Below, piece after piece: positions 35,511 to 41,342 of a stretch of 41,342 nt of DNA. The notes below the pieces were generated by a model. The model did not search any database. It saw only the letters and a program-made list of their open reading frames with translations, and was not told where the DNA came from. The first letter of the stretch is position 1; each line of letters begins with the position of its first letter. The DNA is taken from NCBI GenBank assembly GCA_028283025.1, contig JAPYNO010000086.1, forward strand, positions 1 through 41,342. The letters run 5' to 3'. This stretch comes from Pseudomonadales bacterium (GTDB lineage Bacteria; Pseudomonadota; Gammaproteobacteria; Pseudomonadales; Azotimanducaceae). The translations under genes were made by a program, and so were the position numbers.

Positions 35511-36808
35511 CAGCGAATTTCCTTGAATGCGGCATTGAAGGCTTCGAGCGTCGTATCCAAAGTGTCTTGATCGTGCGCCGCCGAGACGAACATGGTTTCA
35601 AAGGCCGACGGCGCGAGATAGACGCCGCGGCGCAGCATGGCATGAAAGAGCTTAGCGTAGGCTTCGGTGTCTGATGTGGTGGCGTCAGCAAAGTTTTGTA
35701 CCGCGCTCTTGCGGGTCAAGAACAGGCCGATCATGCCGCACACTTGATTGGTTTGAAGAGGCAAGCACGCTGATGCAGCGGCATCTTTGATGCCTGTGGC
35801 GAGCGTCTCTGTGTGCGCAGCGAGCTGCTCGTAGAACTTGGGCGTGTCTAGCAAATCAAGCGAAGCGAGCCCAGCGGCGACGGCAATTGGATTGCCTGAC
35901 AAGGTGCCAGCCTGATAGACGGGGCCTTCGGGGGCTAAGTGTTGCATGATGTCCCGGCGTCCGCCGAACGCGCCAATGGGCAGGCCGCCGCCGATAATTT
36001 TGCCGAGTGTGACAAGGTCGGGGGTGATGCCGAAATGCGCGGCTGCGCCGCCGATGCCAACACGAAATCCGCTCATCACCTCATCGAATATGAGCAGTGA
36101 CCCGCTGTCCTTGGTGCGCTCGCGAAGCCTCTTGAGGAACTCGGCTTGCGCGGGAATGCACCCCATGTTTCCGGCAATGGGCTCAAGGATGACCGCAGCG
36201 ATTCTCGGCCCGTGCGCATCGAATGTGGCATCGACTTCGTCAAGTTGATTGTATGCGAGATTGAGGGTGTCTCTGACGACACCTTCAGGTACGCCAGGGG
36301 AACCTGGAATGCCGAGTGTCAGTACGCCAGAACCTGCGCCGAGTAGGAGTGCGTCCACATGACCGTGATAGCAGCCTTTGAATTTGACGATGAGGTCGCG
36401 CCCGGTGAAGCCCCGTGCGAGCCTGAGCGCGCTCATGGTGGCCTCGGTGCCGGAATTGACAAGGCGCACCGCATCCACACCTGGCAGGTGCCCTGCGAGG
36501 CGAGTCGCCAAAGCGGTTTCTTGAAGTGTTGGTGCGCCGAAGCCGAGTGCGCGCTCTGCTTGCGTTTTCACGGCCTGACTGATGGCGGGTGCCGAATGCC
36601 CGTGAATCATGCATCCCCAGGAGCCCACATAGTCGATATAGTCTTGACCATCGATGTCTGTGACCCGGGCGCCGCTGCCGCTCGCAAAGTAGACCGGATC
36701 GCCGCCTACGCCTTGAAACGCGCGCACAGGAGAGTTGACTCCGCCGGGGATTACGCGCTGTGCTTGGATGTAGGCTTCGGCAGATTTGGGGAGCTTCAAC
36801 ATTTTCAT
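35510..36808 (-). CDS. hemL: Glutamate-1-semialdehyde 2,1-aminomutase
   Basis: HemL, a PLP enzyme, converts glutamate-1-semialdehyde to 5-aminolevulinate in the C5 route to heme. The 432-residue product has the family start IPGGVNSPVRAFQGVGG, NSGTEATMSALRLAR, FKGCYHGHVDALL, the PLP aspartate in IFDEVMSGFRV (Asp 242) and the Schiff-base lysine in TLGKIIGGGLPIGAFGG (Lys 270). It lies 30 bases after hemJ and overlaps the kinase gene. hemB elsewhere in the window acts on its product. Confidence 0.97.
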   Translation of the reverse strand: MKMLKLPKSAEAYIQAQRVIPGGVNSPVRAFQGVGGDPVYFASGSGARVTDIDGQDYIDYVGSWGCMIHGHSAPAISQAVKTQAERALGFGAPTLQETALATRLAGHLPGVDAVRLVNSGTEATMSALRLARGFTGRDLIVKFKGCYHGHVDALLLGAGSGVLTLGIPGSPGVPEGVVRDTLNLAYNQLDEVDATFDAHGPRIAAVILEPIAGNMGCIPAQAEFLKRLRERTKDSGSLLIFDEVMSGFRVGIGGAAAHFGITPDLVTLGKIIGGGLPIGAFGGRRDIMQHLAPEGPVYQAGTLSGNPIAVAAGLASLDLLDTPKFYEQLAAHTETLATGIKDAAASACLPLQTNQVCGMIGLFLTRKSAVQNFADATTSDTEAYAKLFHAMLRRGVYLAPSAFETMFVSAAHDQDTLDTTLEAFNAAFKEIR

Positions 36809-36838
36809 TATTGACGAATCGGGACGAATTGCGTATAG

Positions 36839-37261
36839 CTAGAAGGGGCGGACGATGGCGAGTATGAGCACAAGCAGCAAGATGAGGGTCGGCAACTCAT
36901 TCATTATGCGGAAAGTCCTTGACTGGTGTGGGGCATCGCCTGCGGCAAATGTCCGTGCGATGCGCTCGCACCACAGGTGAAAGCCGACTAGTACGAGCAC
37001 GAGCAAGAGCTTGGCGAGAAACCAGGCTTGGTGAAAATATGCGGCTGGGTGCGCGAGCGCAATCGCGAAGCCGAACCCAATGCTGATGAGCGCCGCGGGC
37101 AGCATGATGATGCGCAGCAGCCTTCGTTCCATGACGATAAATCGCTTGCGCGAAATTTCATCGCCTGCGTCTGCGTGATAGACGAACAAGCGCGGCAGGT
37201 AGAAGAGCCCTGCGAACCAGGCGATGACGCCAAAAAGATGGAATACCTTGAGCCAAGCCAC
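36839..37261 (-). CDS. hemJ: Protoporphyrinogen oxidase HemJ
   Basis: HemJ is a small inner-membrane protein that oxidises protoporphyrinogen IX to protoporphyrin IX, replacing HemG/HemY. The 140-residue product begins AWLKVFHLFGVIAWFAGLFY followed by LPRLFVYHA, the family signature with the conserved histidine and arginine, and has four membrane segments. The start is GTG at 37261. It is divergent from erpA, and hemL follows 30 bases downstream, so two heme genes share a transcript. Confidence 0.92.
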   Translation of the reverse strand: MAWLKVFHLFGVIAWFAGLFYLPRLFVYHADAGDEISRKRFIVMERRLLRIIMLPAALISIGFGFAIALAHPAAYFHQAWFLAKLLLVLVLVGFHLWCERIARTFAAGDAPHQSRTFRIMNELPTLILLLVLILAIVRPF

Positions 37262-37349
37262 GTTGAAGCGCTCGCAAAGAATGCGCGCGCATTATTTCAT
37301 GTCGCGCTCTTAACAACTTGAGGATGCGCCTTTGCTACACTTCAAGCCC

Positions 37350-37688
37350 ATGAACACGCCTGACATCGAATTCTCCTCGCGCGCCGCCGACAAGGTGCGC
37401 GAACTCATTGATTTGGAAGACAATCAATCGCTCAAGCTGCGTGTGTTCGTGACCGGCGGTGGCTGCTCAGGGTTCTCCTATGGGTTCACTTTTGATGAGC
37501 AGATAGAGGCCGACGATGCCATTGTTGAAGAGCGCGATGTGCAGCTACTCATTGATTCTTTGAGCTATCAATACCTCTCTGGTTCGCGCATTGATTATTT
37601 GGAAGATCTGCAAGGGTCACGGTTCGTGGTCAACAACCCCAATGCCGAGACCACCTGCGGCTGCGGCAATTCGTTTTCGATTGCCTGA
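37350..37688 (+). CDS. erpA: Iron-sulfur cluster insertion protein ErpA
   Basis: ErpA is an A-type carrier delivering Fe-S clusters to apoproteins such as IspG. The 112-residue product has the three conserved cysteines, Cys 39 in [11 protein letters not shown] and Cys 103 and 105 in [12 protein letters not shown] at 37350 is the family start; a TTG six codons up is open. It lies between divergent hemJ and the convergent M23 peptidase. In Pseudomonas erpA lies close to an M23 peptidase gene, tyrS and an rRNA operon, as it does here. Confidence 0.96.
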   Translation: MNTPDIEFSSRAADKVRELIDLEDNQSLKLRVFVTGGGCSGFSYGFTFDEQIEADDAIVEERDVQLLIDSLSYQYLSGSRIDYLEDLQGSRFVVNNPNAETTCGCGNSFSIA

Positions 37689-37746
37689 GCGCTCAATAAC
37701 AAAGCTTCCCATGCGGCACATGGATGCGCGAGCAAAGCAGAACAAA

Positions 37747-39090
37747 CTACTGCGCAGCGACCATGTTCATGCTGCTGTCGCGAAAGTCGTTCAGGTCCTG
37801 TAGCAGCGGGTCTATGTGGACGAGAAAGCGAATGCGCTCGTGCTCAGAAATGGCGCTATCCCGTACCACTGCGACTTTTTGCGGGTCGAGATGGCGGCCG
37901 TTCTCGATAAATTCATAATGAAGGTGAGGGCCGGTGGACCATCCGGTTGAGCCGACAAAGCCAATCACCTCGCCTTGTGCCACCTTATCGCCTTTCTTGA
38001 GGCCCTTGGCGAATCGCGATAGGTGGAGATAGCGGGTTTCGATGCCGTTTGCGTGGCGAATCTCCACATAATTGCCGGACGAAGACCGATAGGCGACGGT
38101 GGTGACTGTGCCTTTTCCAGCGGCTTTGACAGGCGTGCCTGTCGGCGCAGCGTAATCAACACCGAGATGGGCGCGCACGCGATCAAACACGGGGTGTCTG
38201 CGCTTGAGCGAAAAGCCAGAGCTGACACGGGTGAAATCAACGGGTGCGCGCAGAAAGGCACCGCGTAAATTCGTCCCGTCAGGCGCGTAATAGGCAGGCT
38301 CGCCAAGCTCGTCCACATAGCGAATCGCTGTGTGCGTCTTGCCGCGGTTGACAAATCGCGCTGCAAGAATCTCGCCATAGCGATAGAACTCACCATTGAG
38401 ATATTCAGATTCGTAGAGCACCTCAAAGGCATCTCCAGCACGGATATCAAGCACAAAATCGATGTCCCAACGGAATATCCTTGCAAGACGCAAGATGACC
38501 TCGTCTCCCAATCCACTGCGCTGCCCGGCGATAAAGAGGTTTTTGACGATGGTTTCCGATGCATAGCCGAGCTTGCGCTCTGGTTCGATTTCATTCACGT
38601 TCGCCGAAAACCCATTCGAATCGGCGAGGCGTGTCCATTCAATGGATTTGGCAGCGCTCTCCTCAAAGGTGAGCCGCTGCAGGCCGCCTTTTGAATCGAG
38701 GCCGACTTCCAAGACCTGACCTGGGAAGATTCGATACAGCTTCGATGCTTCTGGGCTTGCTTGCAGTAGTTGATGAATTTCTTGAGCGGAGATGCCAAGG
38801 TCGCCAAGCAGCGTGGAAATCGTGTCCCCGGGACCGACTTGGAGTCGCTTCGAGAATTGCCGCTGACGCTCGATGGTTTTGGCTTCTGTCAATGCCTCCA
38901 AAGCTTCTGGCGATTGGTCTATCGCCGCGTCAGTCGTGGGCAGCGCCATTTGGTATTCCGCAGTTTCCACAGCGGCATCCTCGCCGCGAAATCCGAGACT
39001 TGAGATAGAGGTCAGCGCTAATATGGAGATGCCGCCAATCACAATAAGGGCTGCGGACACATTGGACAAGTTCAGAAAGGCAGGGCGCAT
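37747..39090 (-). CDS. mepM: M23 family murein endopeptidase with LysM-like domain (MepM-like)
   Basis: This is a membrane-anchored periplasmic peptidase that probably cleaves peptidoglycan cross-links to allow growth. The 447-residue product has one N-terminal membrane segment (about 11-30), an OapA/LysM-like region (LQVGPGDTISTLLGDLGISA, about 83-130), a second linking domain, and the LytM metallopeptidase. Zinc ligands are His 308 and Asp 312 in HLGVDYAAPTGTP and His 391 in GPHLHYEF; His 356 in YLHLS is the catalytic one. All are intact, so it should be active. It is divergent from tyrS. anmK, which I recall between erpA and this gene in Pseudomonas, is missing. Confidence 0.92.
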   Translation of the reverse strand: MRPAFLNLSNVSAALIVIGGISILALTSISSLGFRGEDAAVETAEYQMALPTTDAAIDQSPEALEALTEAKTIERQRQFSKRLQVGPGDTISTLLGDLGISAQEIHQLLQASPEASKLYRIFPGQVLEVGLDSKGGLQRLTFEESAAKSIEWTRLADSNGFSANVNEIEPERKLGYASETIVKNLFIAGQRSGLGDEVILRLARIFRWDIDFVLDIRAGDAFEVLYESEYLNGEFYRYGEILAARFVNRGKTHTAIRYVDELGEPAYYAPDGTNLRGAFLRAPVDFTRVSSGFSLKRRHPVFDRVRAHLGVDYAAPTGTPVKAAGKGTVTTVAYRSSSGNYVEIRHANGIETRYLHLSRFAKGLKKGDKVAQGEVIGFVGSTGWSTGPHLHYEFIENGRHLDPQKVAVVRDSAISEHERIRFLVHIDPLLQDLNDFRDSSMNMVAAQ

Positions 39091-39228
39091 GAGGCGACGG
39101 TGGACGGTGTGGGGGGAAGGGGCGACGGTGCAGTCTTGTCTGCGACTGAAGTCAAGTCGAAGGCGATATACTAATACATGTTTCCATCAAAAATCTCACT
39201 TCACAGCAGCTTGCTCTCGAAAAAAATC

Positions 39229-39258
39229 TTGCGAGTGTCACAACGAGTGTCACAATAT
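39229..39258 (+). promoter_or_regulatory. Candidate tyrS promoter overlapping a 12-bp direct repeat
   Basis: TTGCGA at 39229-39234 could be a -35 box, with CACAAT at 39251-39256 (16-base spacer) or CAATAT at 39253-39258 (18-base spacer) as -10. Each hexamer is only a moderate match. The spacer and -10 lie within two copies of CGAGTGTCACAA, so a protein binding the repeat would affect the promoter. Confidence 0.35.
39232..39255. repeat. Two tandem copies of a 12-bp sequence
   Basis: CGAGTGTCACAA occurs twice back to back at 39232-39243 and 39244-39255, in the 254-base gap between the divergent M23 peptidase and tyrS genes. A 12-bp period puts the copies about one helical turn apart, as for operators. 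The rest of the gap holds no gene I can support. Confidence 0.9.
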
Positions 39259-39344
39259 GCGAGATGAGCGCTGCCAATATTGCACTGCATCTTGTGGTAT
39301 ATGTCCATTTTTCCACTTTCCCTTTACATTCCCCCATGAGTTAA

Positions 39345-40640
39345 ATGGCTGACCGCTCCGAATTACACATTGGGCAGTTTGCGTCGCTTCAAGCGCGCGG
39401 TCTTATCGCACAAGCATCGCAGCCAGAGGCGCTCAGCGCCTGGCTTGATTCGGGTGCGCGCACGGTCTACTGCGGATTCGACCCAACAGCTGGCAGCTTG
39501 CACATCGGCCACCTGCTGCCGATTGTGATGTTGCGCCGCTTATCTCACTTTGGTCATCGTCCGATTGCGCTGCTTGGCGGTGCCACTGGCTTGATTGGCG
39601 ACCCGTCGTTCAAGTCCGAGGAACGCTCACTGAATTCGCTCGAATTGGTGCAAGCATGGAAAACCGCCCTTGCAGAACAGCTCTCTGCGTACCTCGACTT
39701 TGATGCTCGCGCACTTCTTCTCGATAATCTGAGTTGGACACAATCGCTTGATGTCATCGCCTTTTTGCGCGATGTCGGCAAGCACTTCTCGGTCAATCAG
39801 ATGCTTGCCAAGGAATCTGTGCGCACGAGGATTGAGCGCGAAGGTGCTGGCATCTCGTTTACCGAATTCAGCTACATGCTGCTGCAATCCTATGACTACC
39901 TTGAACTCGCGCGTCGCTACGACTGCGGCCTGCAGATTGGCGGCAGCGACCAATGGGGCAATATCACGCTCGGCGTGGAGCTTGTACGGCGCGTACTCGG
40001 GCGGCAAGTCTTTGCGCTCACGTTGCCCTTGATGACGCGCTCGGATGGCAAGAAGTTCGGCAAGACTGAATCCGGAACTGTGTGGCTCGACGCCAAGCGC
40101 ACATCACCATATGCCTTTTATCAGTATTGGGCGAATCTTGCCGATGCCGATGTGCCTCACTACCTCAGGGTGCTCACCGATGTACCGCATGATGAGTTGC
40201 AAGACCTTGCGCAGGCGATGGATACGCATCCCGAACAGCGACTCGCGCAGTTTCGCCTCGCCGAAGAGGTCACGCGGCTTGTTCATGGCGATGCTGGGCT
40301 CAACGCTGCCAAACGCATCACCAACGCGCTCTTCAGGCAGTCGCTAGAAGATCTGCAAGCGGACGACTGCGAGCAGCTTGCGCTCGACGGCGTTCCCTTC
40401 GCCGAGGTGCCTTATGCGGGTGTGACGCTTGCAGAGGCTCTGTGCTTGACCAGACTCGCGAAATCACGAGGCGATGCGCGTCGTCAGGTCGCATCCGGCG
40501 GGGTGAGTGTCAACGGCGCAGCGCCGCAGCGCGACCCACTCTTGGCGCTTCGTCGAGAGAATGCCATGTTCGGTGCCTATCACCTGCTCAGGCGCGGTAA
40601 AAAATCTTGGTCGATGGTTCGACACGCAGCGCACCAATAG
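39345..40640 (+). CDS. tyrS: Tyrosyl-tRNA synthetase
   Basis: TyrRS charges tRNA(Tyr). The 431-residue class I enzyme has the HIGH motif in GSLHIGHLLP (53-56), GATGLIGDPSFKSEER, the tyrosine-binding region QSYDYLELAR and QIGGSDQWGN, and the KMSKS-type loop GKKFGKTESGTVW (about 236-248). A C-terminal S4 RNA-binding domain (about 365-431, AKSRGDARRQVASGGVSVNG) follows. The KFGKT loop places it with the E. coli-type TyrS. The start ATG at 39345 follows GAGTTAA. As in Pseudomonas, it precedes the rRNA/tRNA region. Confidence 0.97.
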   Translation: MADRSELHIGQFASLQARGLIAQASQPEALSAWLDSGARTVYCGFDPTAGSLHIGHLLPIVMLRRLSHFGHRPIALLGGATGLIGDPSFKSEERSLNSLELVQAWKTALAEQLSAYLDFDARALLLDNLSWTQSLDVIAFLRDVGKHFSVNQMLAKESVRTRIEREGAGISFTEFSYMLLQSYDYLELARRYDCGLQIGGSDQWGNITLGVELVRRVLGRQVFALTLPLMTRSDGKKFGKTESGTVWLDAKRTSPYAFYQYWANLADADVPHYLRVLTDVPHDELQDLAQAMDTHPEQRLAQFRLAEEVTRLVHGDAGLNAAKRITNALFRQSLEDLQADDCEQLALDGVPFAEVPYAGVTLAEALCLTRLAKSRGDARRQVASGGVSVNGAAPQRDPLLALRRENAMFGAYHLLRRGKKSWSMVRHAAHQ

Positions 40641-40822
40641 CGCTGACCCTAATTCCTGATAAGGAAAAGGGAAAAAGGGAGGGAGGGCGCACGCTGACGC
40701 GATAGTTTGGCTGGCTAGGCGGACACTGCCGGGCGGGCTAGATTGAGGTCTGCGAAAGCGGACAGATTCAATGTTCTAAAAGCGGACAAGTCTATTTGTT
40801 GCCAGCAATCTTCTCTCCACGG
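40641..40822. other. Gene-free stretch after tyrS
   Basis: No gene is supported between the tyrS stop and the rRNA-type promoter. The stretch begins with a small inverted repeat TTCCT-N4-AGGAA and a purine-rich run at 40661-40690, and then holds three copies of GCGGACA (see repeat). No intrinsic terminator with T-run was found for tyrS. Confidence 0.6.
40718..40788. repeat. Three scattered GCGGACA copies, two as AAAGCGGACA
   Basis: GGCGGACA lies at 40718-40725, and AAAGCGGACA at 40755-40764 and 40779-40788 (24 bases apart). Such repeats recall the multiple short end repeats of IS21-like elements, but no transposase gene is in the window, so this would be at most a relic. Confidence 0.5.
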
Positions 40823-40850
40823 TTGCGCATCTGTGAATAGGGCGTATAAT
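40823..40850 (+). promoter_or_regulatory. rRNA-type sigma-70 promoter
   Basis: TTGCGC at 40823-40828 and a perfect TATAAT at 40845-40850 are 16 bases apart. The -10 is followed by GCGCCCCCTC, the GC-rich discriminator typical of stringently controlled rRNA P1 promoters (E. coli rrn P1 also has TATAATGCGCC). DksA, encoded in this window, would be expected to act on it. It points at the tRNA-Ile/tRNA-Ala pair. Confidence 0.85.
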
Positions 40851-40904
40851 GCGCCCCCTCGCTGCTCGGTTCGTGAACGCTTTTCATAGTCGAACTGTGC
40901 GGCG

Positions 40905-40916
40905 TGTTCTTTAAGG
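40905..40916 (+). promoter_or_regulatory. boxA-like antitermination site in the leader
   Basis: TGTTCTTTAAGG is a near match to the boxA consensus (TGCTCTTTAACA) that recruits the Nus factor complex to rRNA transcripts. It lies about 50 bases downstream of the promoter start point. A hairpin with one bulge (40935-40960, AAGCGGCCT against AGGCGCTT) follows. Confidence 0.55.
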
Positions 40917-40982
40917 AAAAAAGTTTTTGTGTTTAAGCGGCCTGCCGTCCGTAGGCGCTTGATGGCGCTTATCTGGTATGCG

Positions 40983-41060
40983 GGGTCTGTAGCTCAGCTT
41001 GGTCAGAGCGCACCCCTGATAAGGGTGAGGCCGGTGGTTCAAGTCCACCCAGACCCACCA
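40983..41060 (+). tRNA. ileT: tRNA-Ile (anticodon GAT)
   Basis: Acceptor stem GGGTCTG pairs with CAGACCC before an encoded ACCA. The anticodon stem CACCC/GGGTG encloses loop CTGATAA, giving GAT, and the T arm is GGTGG-TTCAAGT-CCACC. This is the tRNA-Ile normally found in the 16S-23S spacer, but no 16S gene precedes it here. Confidence 0.98.
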
Positions 41061-41108
41061 CTATTTTGCAGGCATCTCAGAGATGTCTAGAACATCTCGC
41101 AAAGTTTC

Positions 41109-41184
41109 GGGGCCGTAGCTCAGCTGGGAGAGCGCCTGCCTTGCACGCAGGAGGTCAGGAGTTCGATCCTCCTCGGCTCCACCA
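41109..41184 (+). tRNA. alaT: tRNA-Ala (anticodon TGC)
   Basis: Acceptor stem GGGGCCG pairs with CGGCTCC (with the G-U at the third pair that marks tRNA-Ala) before ACCA. The anticodon stem CCTGC/GCAGG holds TGC in loop CTTGCAC, and the T arm is AGGAG-TTCGATC-CTCCT. 48 bases after tRNA-Ile, as in standard rRNA spacers. Confidence 0.98.
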
Positions 41185-41260
41185 ATTGCCGCTTAAGCAC
41201 GGCTTGCTCTGCAAGTCGAACCGAATTTGATTGAGATGTCCCGATTGGTCACTCGATCAA

Positions 41261-41272
41261 CGCTCTTTAACA
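41261..41272 (+). promoter_or_regulatory. boxA of the rRNA spacer
   Basis: CGCTCTTTAACA matches the boxA consensus at all but the first base. In standard operons this copy lies between tRNA-Ala and the 23S gene, so a 23S gene is expected just to the right of the window, though none of it is visible. Confidence 0.85.
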
Positions 41273-41289
41273 AGTGAAAGGCAAGAAAT

Positions 41290-41310
41290 CCCCCGGCCCG
41301 GAGCTGGGGG
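41290..41310 (+). other. GC-rich hairpin after the spacer boxA
   Basis: CCCCCGGC-CCGGA-GCTGGGGG can form an eight-pair stem (one G-T pair) with a five-base loop. No T-run follows, so it is more likely an RNA-processing or antitermination structure than a terminator. Confidence 0.5.
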
Positions 41311-41342
41311 TCGCGCAATCCAACCCGAGGCAATTGCTTTGA

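Noticed and set aside
40857-40982. Remnant of 16S rRNA between the promoter and tRNA-Ile
   Set aside because: None of the well-known conserved 16S start or end sequences is present; the stretch looks like leader RNA only.

Overview
The window looks like chromosomal DNA of a gammaproteobacterium of moderately high GC. Supporting families are the gammaproteobacterial-type GshA, DsbB, the LptC-LptA-LptB lipopolysaccharide exporter genes, the dksA-gluQ pair, a one-piece tmRNA with the tag ANDENYALAA, and YhdP. As I recall, several gene orders match pseudomonads: gatC-gatA near mreBCD-yhdP-tldD-pmbA, then ptsO/ptsN-hpf-rpoN-lptB-lptA-lptC-kdsC, and erpA-M23 peptidase-tyrS-rRNA operon. I cannot place it below class level. 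Nearly all genes are housekeeping, tightly packed, with many 1-4 base stop/start overlaps and often no clear Shine-Dalgarno sequence.

Left part (1-11063): a leftward xseB-ispA-gatC-gatA group; a rightward DUF1640-type coiled-coil membrane protein built of 54-bp and 33-bp tandem repeats; then a leftward run pckA-gshA-qor-dsbB-hemB-trxA-unknown small gene (gluconeogenesis, glutathione, disulfide formation, heme). cysQ diverges from pckA.

Middle (11255-20968): ssrA (tmRNA) points left. The rightward operon mreB-mreC-mreD-yhdP-tldD-pmbA covers cell shape, envelope phospholipid transport and the TldD/TldE protease.

Insert (about 20969-24348): two rightward genes with visibly lower GC interrupt the core genes. 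They encode a Zn-ribbon adenine-type DNA methyltransferase (COG1743/DUF1156-like) and, 3 bases later, a small PD-(D/E)XK nuclease. Together they look like a compact restriction-modification or related defence module that I cannot match to a named system. This is the best candidate for something undescribed.

Right part (24382-37261): one long leftward series reading hemJ-hemL-PfkB kinase-dksA-gluQ-pcnB-yrbG-kdsC-lptC-lptA-lptB-rpoN-hpf-ptsN-npr-mgtE. It joins heme synthesis, stringent-response and tRNA modification functions, Kdo/LPS transport, sigma-54 and the nitrogen-PTS. kdsD and rapZ, often present in this series, are absent.

Right end (37350-41342): erpA, a convergent M23 peptidase, tyrS, then a strong rRNA-type promoter, a boxA-like site, tRNA-Ile(GAT), tRNA-Ala(TGC) and a second, near-perfect boxA. 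The 16S rRNA gene expected between promoter and tRNA-Ile is not there. This suggests either an unlinked (split) rRNA operon or an assembly collapse.
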